DNA of 64,000 nucleotides, from the NCBI GenBank assembly GCA_023391375.1, contig JAEWBB010000021.1, positions 1-64,000 of the forward strand, in the 5' to 3' direction. A program made the position numbers and the translations under genes. The notes below the pieces were generated by a model. It made no database searches. It saw only the letters and a list, made by a program, of their open reading frames with translations, and was not told the origin of the DNA. Positions 9,011 to 17,551 of this stretch are shown one piece after another. Within the stretch, counting starts at the first letter, position 1. Each line of letters starts with the position of its first letter. Source of the DNA: Pseudomonadota bacterium. Lineage in GTDB: Bacteria > Pseudomonadota > Alphaproteobacteria > Sphingomonadales > Sphingomonadaceae.

Positions 9011-9065
9011 TAACGCGCTCCTAGGTCCGTCGCACGCGGGTCTCCCGCCTGCGGATTGATCCGGA

Positions 9066-9232
9066 CCCCCCTCTGTCGCGTCGACCTGAGAGCTTTGCCC
9101 CTTCGGTGGTCCCCGCAAGGCCGCGAGGACGCTTTCCAGAGTGTCACAAGGCCCGCGCGGTCCTTTCGCCTGAGAGATTCCGGGGGCGGTTGCTCCTTCG
9201 GCGCCGGTCGCGTGAACCGGTCTCTCCCGCGC
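9066..9232 (-). promoter_or_regulatory. Tandem glycine riboswitch
   Basis: Read on the minus strand, the leader carries two successive glycine aptamers. The first has GGGAGAGACC, CGCCGAAGGAGCAA, CTCTCAGGCGAAAGGACC and CACTCTGGAAAGC. The second has CACCGAAGGGGCAAA, GCTCTCAGG and GACAGAGGGGG. This order matches the cooperative tandem gcvT-type riboswitch. It lies 56 bases before the gcvT GTG and presumably activates the operon when glycine is abundant. I see no clear terminator hairpin with a U-run between aptamer and gene, so control could be at translation. Confidence 0.95.
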
Positions 9233-9280
9233 GTGCCGTCCGCGAATCTTCCTTGCGGAAGGCCGTGGATGACGAAGCTC

Positions 9281-9309
9281 GCCTTGGCCCTGCCCCAAGG
9301 CCGTGTCAA
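9281..9309 (-). promoter_or_regulatory. Possible promoter of the gcv operon
   Basis: A perfect TTGACA reads on the minus strand at 9309-9304, upstream of the riboswitch. The hexamer 17-18 bases downstream (CAAGGC/AAGGCG) is a poor -10, so only the -35 is convincing. The -35 touches the end of the hairpin at 9308-9335. Confidence 0.35.
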
Positions 9310-9335
9310 CGTGAACGCTTAACGCGTCACGTTGT
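9308..9335 (-). terminator. Hairpin enclosing the stop codon of the 9319-9954 gene
   Basis: CAACGTGA and TCACGTTG form perfect 8-base arms, extended by an inner CGC/GCG pairing; the TAA stop of the lipoprotein gene sits in the loop. No U-run follows, so it is either a Rho-type 3'-end stabiliser or an atypical terminator. It separates the lipoprotein gene from the gcv operon on the same strand. Confidence 0.5.
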
Positions 9336-9954
9336 ACCGAAGCTGTTCGTCGGTCAGGTTGAAGCCGACGAGATGCTCGAAGGTAGCGCGGCTGACGGCG
9401 GCGCGGACCGACGGGATGGTCATCGGGTCGACCGCGGCCGATTCCTCGCCCGCCTTGCGCTTGGCGGTCAGGATGGCGCGGACATCTTCGGGCAGCGAGG
9501 TCGCCGCCCGCGACACGCGGATCGTCGCCTGACCGTTGCTCGATGCGCGCACCTGGCCGGCGGCAAAGTTGAGCGCGACCTGGCCGACGCGCTTCGCGAC
9601 GACCTGGTTCCCGCCCTGCATGGCGATATCGTAGTAAGGAACCACGACCGTCCGGGCGGGACCCGCCTCGCGGCGCTGGGCGACGATGTCGAAGGTCGCG
9701 GTCGAGATGATCTGGTCGGCGCTTTCGGTGCAGCCGGCACGGACGTTCGTCATCGACGCGGTAAAGTCGATCGCCGACGCATCCTTCGACGTCGTCGGGT
9801 TGAACAGCGTGATATCGCCGGTTCCCGCCGGGATCGCGACCCGCGGACAGGTGTTGCGGGTGATATAGACACCGCCGTCTTCAAGTTCCTTGCGTCCTCC
9901 GCACGAGGCGAGGGTGGCGGCAGCGGCGGCGATCAGGACGAGCTTGGCGTTCAC
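9319..9954 (-). CDS. Putative lipoprotein, unknown function
   Basis: A 211-residue exported protein: a hydrophobic N-terminus with lipobox LASC (cysteine near residue 18), then a mature domain without a recognised family. ITRNTCPRVAIPAG and NVRAGC give two conserved-looking cysteines, possibly a disulphide. GTG 9954 is the first start that yields a proper signal peptide; AGGAA lies about 11 bases upstream. It is divergent from ispH. Confidence 0.65.
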   Translation of the reverse strand: MNAKLVLIAAAAATLASCGGRKELEDGGVYITRNTCPRVAIPAGTGDITLFNPTTSKDASAIDFTASMTNVRAGCTESADQIISTATFDIVAQRREAGPARTVVVPYYDIAMQGGNQVVAKRVGQVALNFAAGQVRASSNGQATIRVSRAATSLPEDVRAILTAKRKAGEESAAVDPMTIPSVRAAVSRATFEHLVGFNLTDEQLRYNVTR

Positions 9955-10041
9955 GGGAGGGCGTTTCCTCAACGATGGTCGGGTTGGCCTCGTCATAGGA
10001 AGCGCCTTGGCGCGCTGCAAGCAATCGCTTACATCGCCGCC

Positions 10042-10983
10042 ATGCCGAAGCCCCCGCTCCACCTGCTGGTCGCCGCGCCGCGCGGATTTTGCGCCGGTGT
10101 CGACCGTGCGATCCAGATCGTCGAGCTGGCGATCGAACGCTACGGCCCGCCGGTCTACGTCCGCCACGAGATCGTCCATAACAAGTTCGTGGTCGACCGG
10201 TTGCGCGGCATGGGCGCGGTGTTCGTCGCCGAGCTGGACCAGGTGCCCGACGGTCGGCCGGTGGTCTTCTCCGCCCATGGCGTGCCCAAGGCCGTGCCCA
10301 ACGCCGCCGAAGCGCGCGGCCTCGACTATCTCGACGCGACTTGTCCGCTCGTCGGCAAAGTCCATAAGCGCGCCCAGCGGCTGATCGAGGACGGGCGACA
10401 CATCCTGTTCGTCGGCCATGCCGGTCATCCCGAGGTAATCGGCACCATGGGCCAGGTACCGGACGGCCATATCACGCTAATCGAGACAGTCGCCGATGTC
10501 GGCGCGTTCGACCCGACGGGCCGCGAGCGGCTCGCTTTCTTGACCCAGACGACGCTGTCGGTCGACGACACCCGCGACATCATCGAGGCGATGCAGGCCC
10601 GCTTCCCGGAAATCCGCGGACCGCTGGCCGAAGACATTTGCTACGCGACGTCCAATCGCCAGGCCGCGGTCAAGGAAATCGCGCCGCAGGTCGAGAAAAT
10701 GCTGGTGATCGGCGCGCCCAACAGTTCGAACTCGCTGCGCCTCGCCGAAGTGGCCGAGCGGTGCGGCACCCCTGCCCGCCTGGTCCAGCGCGCGGCCGAT
10801 ATCGACTGGGCATGGCTTGGTACGCCTGCAAGTCTCGGCCTGACGGCGGGCGCGTCGGCCCCGGAAGAGCTGGTGCGGGAGGTGGTGGCGGCACTTTCCG
10901 ACCGCTTCGATGTCGAGGAGCAGGAACTCGACCATGTCCCCGAGGGCATGACGTTCAAATTGCCGCGCGAACTCGTCGCCTGA
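10042..10983 (+). CDS. ispH: 4-hydroxy-3-methylbut-2-enyl diphosphate reductase
   Basis: A 313-residue last enzyme of the MEP isoprenoid pathway, converting HMBPP to IPP and DMAPP. The three [4Fe-4S] cysteines are visible: C17 (RGFCAGV), C101 (DATCPLV) and C200 (DICYATSNRQ). ATG 10042 gives the standard N-terminus; a much longer in-frame extension reads antisense through the riboswitch and lipoprotein gene and is not real. It is coupled to rnhA by a TGATG overlap. Confidence 0.97.
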   Translation: MPKPPLHLLVAAPRGFCAGVDRAIQIVELAIERYGPPVYVRHEIVHNKFVVDRLRGMGAVFVAELDQVPDGRPVVFSAHGVPKAVPNAAEARGLDYLDATCPLVGKVHKRAQRLIEDGRHILFVGHAGHPEVIGTMGQVPDGHITLIETVADVGAFDPTGRERLAFLTQTTLSVDDTRDIIEAMQARFPEIRGPLAEDICYATSNRQAAVKEIAPQVEKMLVIGAPNSSNSLRLAEVAERCGTPARLVQRAADIDWAWLGTPASLGLTAGASAPEELVREVVAALSDRFDVEEQELDHVPEGMTFKLPRELVA

Positions 10984-11429
10984 TGAGCGACCTTCCCTTC
11001 GTCGAGATCTGGACCGATGGCGCCTGCAAGGGCAATCCCGGGCCGGGCGGATGGGGCGCCATCCTGCGCGCGGCCGACGGCCGCGAACGCGAATTGTCGG
11101 GAGGCGAATTCCCCAGCACCAACAACCGCATGGAATTGATGGCGGCAATCGAGGCGCTCAACGCGCTCAAGCGCCCGTGCCGCGTCAGCCTGACCACCGA
11201 CAGCAACTACGTCCGCGACGGGATCCGCCAATGGATCCATGGCTGGAAGCGCAACGGCTGGAAGACGAGCGACAAGAAGCCCGTCAAGAATGCGGAACTG
11301 TGGCAGGCGCTGGATGCCGCCCGCGCTCCGCACGAGGTCGAGTGGCACTGGGTCAAGGGCCATGCCGGTCACCCGGAGAACGAACGCGCGGACGCACTGG
11401 CCTGCGAGGAAGCCGAGCGCCGCCGTTAA
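10983..11429 (+). CDS. rnhA: Ribonuclease HI
   Basis: A 148-residue enzyme that cleaves RNA in RNA-DNA hybrids. The catalytic acids are D12 (WTDGACKGNPGPGGW), E51 (NNRMELMA), D73 (TTDSNYV) and D137 (NERADALA). The ATG shares a base with the ispH stop. Its TAA stop lies within a TTAA palindrome that is also the stop of the convergent oxidoreductase gene. Confidence 0.97.
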   Translation: MSDLPFVEIWTDGACKGNPGPGGWGAILRAADGRERELSGGEFPSTNNRMELMAAIEALNALKRPCRVSLTTDSNYVRDGIRQWIHGWKRNGWKTSDKKPVKNAELWQALDAARAPHEVEWHWVKGHAGHPENERADALACEEAERRR

Positions 11430-12520
11430 GGCCGGAAGTTGTCGGCGCTGACACCGGCGAGTTCGGGACCGAGCGGCTCGCCCAGGATCAGCCGGGCGCA
11501 AAGCAGCGACGCCGCCGGCGCGGTCTGGATCCCCATCCCCCCCTGGCCCACGCACCAGAAGAAGGCCGGTTCGTGCCGGTCGAACCCCAGTTTGAAGCGC
11601 TTGTCGGGCGCGAAGGTGCGCAGGCCCGCCCATTTGCGCGTGACCGCTTCCACCGGCCAGTCGACCGCTTTCTCGAACCGGTCGACCGCCACCGCCACGT
11701 CGAGCTCTTCCGGCTGCGCGTCGCAAGGATCGACAGGCGTTTCGTCGAGCGGGCAGACCCAGACCGAATCGTCCGTTTCTCCCTTGAAATAGAAACTCTC
11801 GTGCAGGTCCGTGACGAACGGAAGGTCCTTCAGGCCGGTCCGTTTGACCCGAACCTGCACAACCGTCCTGCGCTTCGGGATCAAACCAAGCGGAAGGACG
11901 CCCGCAGCTTGGGCGACCGAATCGCCCCAGGCGCCGGCGGCATCGACGATCAGGCCGGCCTCGACGTCGCCATCGGACAAAGCCACGGACCAACGCTGAC
12001 CTTCTCGCCGTGCCCCGAGAAACTCGCTTTCGGTGCGGATTTCGCCGCCGGCCTTGCGGAAGGCCTTAAGGCAAGCGGCGTGCAACGCGGCGACGTCGAT
12101 GTCGGCACAGCTTTCCTCCCACCACGCACCCGTCCACTGCTCCCGCGCACCCGGGAGGCGCGCGTCGAGGCCGGCCTTGTCGAGATGCGTCGGGCGATCA
12201 TCCCCCGCGAGGCTTCCCATGTCCGGGAACGCCTCGCCGCCGGGACCCGTCAAGTGAAGTGCGCCGCGCGGATGAAGGAGCGGAACCTCTGCGTCCGGCC
12301 AGCGCGCGTCGAACATCGGCTTGGAAAGGATGGACAGTGTCCTTTCGGGCGTGTCGCCGCCGAGGCTGGCCTGCCAGAAGGCGGCCGATCGGCCCGTGGC
12401 GTGGGTCCCGCACAGCGACTCGGCCTCGACGAGCAGGACGGAGCGGTGCGGCGCAAGCCGTGCGCCGAGACTGGCACCGGCAATTCCGCCGCCGACGATC
12501 AGGATGTCGAACTTGTCCAC
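11426..12520 (-). CDS. FAD-dependent oxidoreductase (DAO family)
   Basis: A 364-residue protein with an N-terminal Rossmann motif ILIVGGGIAGASLG, an E at the end of strand 2 (LLVEAE) and a C-terminal GQGGMGIQTAPAAS flavin-binding block, as in D-amino-acid dehydrogenase/glycine-oxidase-like enzymes. It would oxidise an amine or amino acid; the substrate is unknown. GTG 12520 places the FAD motif at residue 5; the frame continues upstream into the divergent cpaA promoter region and was trimmed. Confidence 0.85.
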   Translation of the reverse strand: MDKFDILIVGGGIAGASLGARLAPHRSVLLVEAESLCGTHATGRSAAFWQASLGGDTPERTLSILSKPMFDARWPDAEVPLLHPRGALHLTGPGGEAFPDMGSLAGDDRPTHLDKAGLDARLPGAREQWTGAWWEESCADIDVAALHAACLKAFRKAGGEIRTESEFLGARREGQRWSVALSDGDVEAGLIVDAAGAWGDSVAQAAGVLPLGLIPKRRTVVQVRVKRTGLKDLPFVTDLHESFYFKGETDDSVWVCPLDETPVDPCDAQPEELDVAVAVDRFEKAVDWPVEAVTRKWAGLRTFAPDKRFKLGFDRHEPAFFWCVGQGGMGIQTAPAASLLCARLILGEPLGPELAGVSADNFRP

Positions 12521-12569
12521 CGGCGGCTGGTTACGGTTTCCTAATCCCTCGCGTCTAGGCCTCGCGTTC

Positions 12570-13046
12570 ATGATGAACGCCGGATTCACCGAACTGCTGC
12601 TGGTCGCGCTCGCGCTGATTCTCGTCTGGATCGCATGGGTCGACAGCCAGACGTATACGATCTCGAACCGCATCAACCTCATCGTCGCGGGCCTGGGGCT
12701 GGTCTACTGGTGGTCGATCCAGCTGCCGATCTGGCCCGACGGCGCGATCCGCCTCGGAGTCGCGGCGGCGGTGTTCGGCCTCTTCGCCATCGCGTTCTAC
12801 ATCGGGATGATGGGCGGCGGCGACGTCAAGCTGGCGGCCGCGCTGGCGCTGTGGTTCACGCCCCACGGCACACTCAGCTTCATCGTTATCATGTCGTTGG
12901 CCGGTGGCCTGCTGACCCTGATCGTCGCCGGACTTCACATGAAGCGCGGCAAGGAAGGTCGTCCGGAAGTTCCGTACGGCATCGCCATCGCGGCGGGCGC
13001 AATGTGGTTACTCGCCCAACGCTTTCTTAACCATTTTGCCGGATGA
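12570..13046 (+). CDS. cpaA: Flp prepilin peptidase (A24 family)
   Basis: A 158-residue inner-membrane aspartyl protease that removes the leader from Flp prepilin. The two catalytic aspartates are visible in WVDSQTYTISN and in the GGGDVKLAAA (GxGD-type) motif. There are five to six hydrophobic segments. The start is ATG 12570 or the adjacent ATG 12573. It is the first gene of the cpa/tad locus, but no Flp pilin gene is found beside it. Confidence 0.92.
   Translation: MMNAGFTELLLVALALILVWIAWVDSQTYTISNRINLIVAGLGLVYWWSIQLPIWPDGAIRLGVAAAVFGLFAIAFYIGMMGGGDVKLAAALALWFTPHGTLSFIVIMSLAGGLLTLIVAGLHMKRGKEGRPEVPYGIAIAAGAMWLLAQRFLNHFAG
13027..13034 (+). promoter_or_regulatory. CtrA-like half-site before cpaB
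   Basis: TTAACCAT, the alphaproteobacterial CtrA 8-mer, overlaps the 3' end of cpaA 57 bases before the cpaB start. CtrA controls pilus genes in Caulobacter; binding here is inference from one half-site. Confidence 0.35.
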
Positions 13047-13090
13047 ACTCCCAGGATTGAGGGAAAACCCTGAAGGGGGCGAGGTACGCC

Positions 13091-14098
13091 ATGGACGTCA
13101 AGAAAGTCGCATTGCTCATCGGAGCGCTGGTGGTCGCGGTATTCGCCGCGATGACGGCCAAGAGCATGTTCACGGGAGCATCCGCCCCGCAGGCCCAGGC
13201 CGCTCCGGCGGTGCCGATGGGGCCGAAAATCCTGGTCGCCCGCAAGGCGCTGCCGGTCGGCACGATCATCGACGCCGAGGCACTGACCTTCCAGCCCTGG
13301 CCGAAGGAACTCGTCCAGAACGCCTACTTCACCGAAGGCGCGCCGGACGCGAACGTGCAGAAGATGCTCGGCACCGTGGTGCGCTCGCCGATCACGGCCG
13401 GCCAGCCGGTGACCCGCGGCAGCCTCGTCGGCCCGAACGATCGCGGCTTCCTCGCCGCGGCGCTTGGCCCGGGCATGCGTGCCGTCACGGTCCCGGTGAC
13501 CAAGGCCGCCGGCGTCGCCGGCTTCGTCTTCCCGGGTGACCGCGTCGACCTCGTCTTGACCCAGGAGGTCAAGGGCGGTGGCGACGGCGATCCGCTCAAG
13601 GTGTCGGAGACGGTGGTGCGCAACTTGCGCGTCCTCGCCACCGACCAGCGCATCGACGACCGCGGCGAAGACGGCAAGGTCGAGGTCAAGTACATCGACA
13701 ACGTCACGCTCGAAGCCACCCCGCGCATCGCGGAGAAGATCGCGGTGTCGCAGTCGATGGGCTCGCTCTCGCTCGCGCTTCGCTCGATCGCCGACAACAC
13801 CGCCGAACTCGAGCGCCTGGTCGCTTCGGGCGAAGTCAAGGTGCCGGCCGGAACCAACCCGGCGCAGGAGCGCGACATGCTTCTCGCCATCGCCAATCGC
13901 CCGAATGACACGGCCACGTCGTACACGACGGGCGGAGACGTCTCGCGTTTCCGTCGCCGTACGGTCCCGGGCAAGTCGAACAACAACAACGAAGGCGGTT
14001 CGCCCGCCGGTATCGTCGCCGCTGCGGCGCCTGCCGGTCCGGTCGTCCGCGTCAGCCGCGGCAATGCCGTGACCGTCGTTCCGGTGGGAGCTCGCTAA
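13091..14098 (+). CDS. cpaB: Flp pilus assembly protein CpaB
   Basis: A 335-residue protein with an N-terminal membrane anchor (residues 6-24) and a SAF-type domain (ILVARKALPVGTIIDAEAL, from about residue 47) followed by the RcpC/CpaB region (FVFPGDRVDLVLTQEV). It is periplasmic and thought to support the secretin channel. A GGGGGCGAGG ribosome-binding site precedes the ATG. Its stop is one base from cpaC. Confidence 0.93.
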   Translation: MDVKKVALLIGALVVAVFAAMTAKSMFTGASAPQAQAAPAVPMGPKILVARKALPVGTIIDAEALTFQPWPKELVQNAYFTEGAPDANVQKMLGTVVRSPITAGQPVTRGSLVGPNDRGFLAAALGPGMRAVTVPVTKAAGVAGFVFPGDRVDLVLTQEVKGGGDGDPLKVSETVVRNLRVLATDQRIDDRGEDGKVEVKYIDNVTLEATPRIAEKIAVSQSMGSLSLALRSIADNTAELERLVASGEVKVPAGTNPAQERDMLLAIANRPNDTATSYTTGGDVSRFRRRTVPGKSNNNNEGGSPAGIVAAAAPAGPVVRVSRGNAVTVVPVGAR

Positions 14099-14099
14099 G

Positions 14100-15548
14100 A
14101 TGACCAGCCGTTTCTTGAACCGCAGCGCCATGGCGCTCGCCGCCGTCGCGGTCGCCCTTTCGGCGGCCCCGGCCTCGGCCCTGGCCCAGCCGGCCGCCGC
14201 CGCCACCTACCGCCCGACCCGCCAGGTCCAGCTGTCGGTCGGCGAAGGCCAGATGATCAACTTGCCCCGCGGCGTCGCCGACGTGTGGACCTCGAACCCG
14301 GGCGTGGCCGACGTCTACGTCGCCAACACCCGGCAGATCAGCCTGTTTGGCAAGGCCAATGGCGAAGCCACCATCATCGCCACCGCCGCTGACGGCTCGG
14401 TGGTCTATGGTGCCGCCGTCCGCGTCTCGCAGAACATCAGCTCGATCGACCAGATGATGAAGGCCGCAATGCCGGACTCGAACATCACGGTCACCACCGT
14501 CGGTCAGGTCGCCGTGCTCAACGGCACCGTCGCCTCGCCCGACGACGCGACCCAGGCCGAGCTTCTGGTCCGCAGCGCGCTCAACCCCGGCATCAAGGCC
14601 GGCGACGCGCTCAACATCGTGCCGATCAACCGGCTGAAGGTCGCGACGCCGCTGCAGGTGACGCTCAAGGTCCGGATTGCCGAGATCAACCGCACGGTCC
14701 TGAAGCAGATGGGGGTCAACCTCCTTGCCGTCGGCGACAATTTCTCCTTCTCGCAAGGCTCGGGCATTTACCTGCCTGATCCTTCCGACAAGTCGCCTGG
14801 ACCGGCCAAGATCATCCGCAACGCGATCGGCTCGACGATCGGCGGAAGCGGCAAGCTCTTCGGTCTCGATATTCTGAGCTCGCTCGATATCGCGGCGAAC
14901 GACGGCCTCGTGTCGATTCTCGCCGAACCGTCGCTGACTGCAGTCACCGGCGAGACGGCGAGCTTCCTTGCCGGCGGCGAATTCCCGATCCCGGTCTCCC
15001 AGAGCCTGGGCGCGGTGACGATCGAGTACAAGCAGTACGGTGTCGGCCTCGCCTTCACGCCGATCGTCTTGTCGGACGGCCGCATCTCGATGCGCGTCCG
15101 CCCCGAAGTCAGCGAGCTGTCGGACAGCGGCGCGGTGAAGCTCAACGGCTATACCGTCCCCGCCCTCACCACCCGCCGCGCGGAAACGACGGTGGAACTG
15201 GGATCGGGCCAGAGCTTCATGATCGCCGGCCTGCTGCGGGCGACGGGCAACAACAGCATCAACAAGGCACCTTTCCTTGGCGACCTGCCGATCCTTGGCG
15301 CGCTGTTCCGCTCGACCCGATTCCAGAAGCAGGAAACCGAGCTGGTGGTCGTCGTGACCCCCTACCTCGTCCGTCCGGTCAACGGTCAGATCGCCACGCC
15401 GGTCGACGGGCTTCGCCTGCCGGGCGACGCGACGCGCGACCTGCTGGGCCAGACCTTCAAGGGAACCAGCGGCGTGCGTGAGCCGACCGCGGTGACAGCG
15501 GCGCCGGTCACTGCCAGCGCCGCCCCCGCCCCGGGCTTCAAACTCTAA
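14100..15548 (+). CDS. cpaC: Flp pilus secretin CpaC (RcpA)
   Basis: A 482-residue outer-membrane secretin with a signal peptide cut near residue 30. An N-terminal pilus-secretin domain (LSVGEGQMINLPRGVADVW) is followed by a BON-like region and the C-terminal secretin domain (VGLAFTPIVLSDGRISMRV; ELVVVVTPYLV). It forms the gated pore for pilus exit. It continues the operon between cpaB and cpaD. Confidence 0.94.
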   Translation: MTSRFLNRSAMALAAVAVALSAAPASALAQPAAAATYRPTRQVQLSVGEGQMINLPRGVADVWTSNPGVADVYVANTRQISLFGKANGEATIIATAADGSVVYGAAVRVSQNISSIDQMMKAAMPDSNITVTTVGQVAVLNGTVASPDDATQAELLVRSALNPGIKAGDALNIVPINRLKVATPLQVTLKVRIAEINRTVLKQMGVNLLAVGDNFSFSQGSGIYLPDPSDKSPGPAKIIRNAIGSTIGGSGKLFGLDILSSLDIAANDGLVSILAEPSLTAVTGETASFLAGGEFPIPVSQSLGAVTIEYKQYGVGLAFTPIVLSDGRISMRVRPEVSELSDSGAVKLNGYTVPALTTRRAETTVELGSGQSFMIAGLLRATGNNSINKAPFLGDLPILGALFRSTRFQKQETELVVVVTPYLVRPVNGQIATPVDGLRLPGDATRDLLGQTFKGTSGVREPTAVTAAPVTASAAPAPGFKL

Positions 15549-15570
15549 GGCCGTCAGGAAGGAAGCGACG

Positions 15571-16230
15571 ATGCATTCCAAGATTTTGATCGTGGCCCTT
15601 GGGGCAACCCTTTCGGCCTGTGCCACCACGATGGGTGCGGACGATCCGCGCAAGGGCCTGGCGCCCGTGCACGTCCCGGTCGTCAATCGCGTCGACTATG
15701 TGTTCGACGCGCAGGCGCCCGGCGGCTCGATCCAGCCGAGCGAGCTTGCTCGTCTCGATGCCTGGTTCCGGACCATGGACATGCGCTACGGCGACAACGT
15801 CTATGTCGGCAACTCCGCCGGTCCCGACGCCCGCGGTCAGGTCCAGTCGGTCGTCGGCCAGTACGGCATCCTGCTGAGCAATGGCGCACCGGTGACGGTC
15901 GGCGCCACCGGTTACGACACGGTCCGGGTGGTGGTCAGCCGCACCCAGGCCAGCGTCCCGGGCTGCCCCGACTGGAGCCAGCCGTCGGAGCCGAACTACA
16001 ACAACCGGCAGACGAGCAACTTCGGCTGCGGCGTGAATGCCGCCCTCGCCGCCCAGGTCGCCAACCCGCAGGACCTCGTCATGGGTCATGCCGGGGAAGC
16101 CGCCAGCGACGGCGCGACCGCGTCGAAGGCGATCTCCATGTATCGCACGTGGGAGCAGACGGGTGTGACCGAAGGCCGCGCCCGCCGGAGCCTCGAGACC
16201 ACGAACACGACCAAAGAGCAGGGGAATTAA
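15571..16230 (+). CDS. cpaD: Pilus biogenesis lipoprotein CpaD
   Basis: A 219-residue putative lipoprotein (lipobox LSAC near residue 17). The cysteine-bearing segment VPGCPDWSQPSEPNYNN and NFGCGVNAALAAQVANP match the CpaD family signature. CpaD helps place or stabilise the secretin at the outer membrane. A GGAAGG ribosome-binding site lies upstream, and cpaE starts four bases after the stop. Confidence 0.92.
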   Translation: MHSKILIVALGATLSACATTMGADDPRKGLAPVHVPVVNRVDYVFDAQAPGGSIQPSELARLDAWFRTMDMRYGDNVYVGNSAGPDARGQVQSVVGQYGILLSNGAPVTVGATGYDTVRVVVSRTQASVPGCPDWSQPSEPNYNNRQTSNFGCGVNAALAAQVANPQDLVMGHAGEAASDGATASKAISMYRTWEQTGVTEGRARRSLETTNTTKEQGN

Positions 16231-16233
16231 GCG

Positions 16234-17496
16234 ATGAACGCTCCGTTTCATGCCCGCGCCGGCTTGCGTGACCCGTTCACGGCGTTCGTCTGCGACGACG
16301 CGACGGCGGACATGCTCCGCCCGGTCGCCGTCGAACACGGCTGGTCGCCGGAAAAGGTCAACAAGGGCGGCCTGCGCAACGCCGTCCAGTCCCTCTCGGT
16401 CTCGGCCAGCCCGAACATCCTGTTCGTCGACCTGTCGGAATCGGCCGACCCGCTGAACGACATCAACGCACTGGCGGAAGTCTGCGAGCCCGGCACGATC
16501 GTGATCGCGACCGGCGGCGTCAACGACGTCCGCCTGTATCGCGACCTCGTCGCGAGCGGCATTCATGATTACCTGCTCAAGCCGTTCACGGTCGACCAGC
16601 TGCGCGACACTTTCGCGCATGCCCAGGCGATCCTTTCGGGACCGCGTGGTGAGGCGCAGGTGGACAAGCCGCACGTCATGACCGCCGTGGTCGGCGTTCG
16701 CGGCGGCGTCGGCGCCTCCACTCTCGCCACCAGCCTGGCTTGGCAACTGGGGGACAAGGCCCACCGCTCGACGGCGCTGCTCGATCTCGACATCCACTTC
16801 GGCACCGGCGCGCTGGCGCTCGACCTCGAGCCGGGCCGCGGCCTGACCGATGCGATCGAGAACCCCAGCCGCATCGACGGCCTGTTCATCGAACGCGCCA
16901 TGGTTCGCGCCAACGAGCGCCTCAGCGTGCTGTCGGCCGAAGCGCCGATCAACCAGCCGCTGATGACCGACGGCGCCGCTTTCTTCCAGCTCCAGGAAGA
17001 GATGAAGAACGCGTTCGAATCGACCGTCATCGACCTGCCCCGCCACATGCTGATCCAGTATCCGCACATGGTGCACGACGCGCATGTCGCGGTGGTCGTC
17101 AGCGAACTGACGCTGGCCGCCACCCGCGACACCATCCGCGTGCTTGCCTGGCTGAAGTCGAACGCACCGCAGACGAAGGTGATCGTCGTCGCCAACCGCG
17201 TGCCTTCGGGCGGCGCGCTCGAAATCTCGAAAAAGGATTTCGAACAGTCGATCGAACGCCAGGTGGACCTCGTGTTCAACGACGACGGCAAGACGGCTGC
17301 CCAGTCGGCCAAGCTGGGCAAGCCGATGGCGGAAATCGCCAGCGGCAAGTCTGGTGCCTCGTTCGCCCAGCTGGTGAACATGGTGCTCAGCCATGCCAGC
17401 GAAGAGGGTGCGGCGACCGACTCCAAGACGTCGCCGAAATCGATCGTCGATGGCTTCAAGTCGATGCTGTCGAAGAAAGACAAGGCTGCGGCCTGA
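16234..17496 (+). CDS. cpaE: Pilus assembly ATPase CpaE
   Basis: A 420-residue cytosolic protein. Residues 1-130 form a degenerate receiver-like domain (FVDLSESADPLND; DYLLKPFT). From about residue 150 comes a MinD/ParA-type ATPase with deviant Walker A GVRGGVGAST and LLDLDIHFG. CpaE localises the Flp machinery to the cell pole. Normally cpaF follows directly; here tadB follows after 55 bp. Confidence 0.93.
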   Translation: MNAPFHARAGLRDPFTAFVCDDATADMLRPVAVEHGWSPEKVNKGGLRNAVQSLSVSASPNILFVDLSESADPLNDINALAEVCEPGTIVIATGGVNDVRLYRDLVASGIHDYLLKPFTVDQLRDTFAHAQAILSGPRGEAQVDKPHVMTAVVGVRGGVGASTLATSLAWQLGDKAHRSTALLDLDIHFGTGALALDLEPGRGLTDAIENPSRIDGLFIERAMVRANERLSVLSAEAPINQPLMTDGAAFFQLQEEMKNAFESTVIDLPRHMLIQYPHMVHDAHVAVVVSELTLAATRDTIRVLAWLKSNAPQTKVIVVANRVPSGGALEISKKDFEQSIERQVDLVFNDDGKTAAQSAKLGKPMAEIASGKSGASFAQLVNMVLSHASEEGAATDSKTSPKSIVDGFKSMLSKKDKAAA

Positions 17497-17551
17497 TGAT
17501 CCGGGTAGCGGGCCCTAATGCTCGCTAACCGCTCGCCACCGGGGTGATGCG

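Noticed and set aside
9106..10041. A long N-terminal extension of IspH
   Set aside because: The extra codons read antisense through the glycine riboswitch and the lipoprotein gene; the canonical IspH start is at 10042.
14052..15686. A 544-codon minus-strand frame
   Set aside because: It is the antisense shadow of cpaC, which has an unambiguous secretin domain.
17497..17551. A cpaF pseudogene between cpaE and tadB
   Set aside because: Fifty-five bases with no Walker or secretion-ATPase motif in any frame; absence rather than decay is what can be seen.
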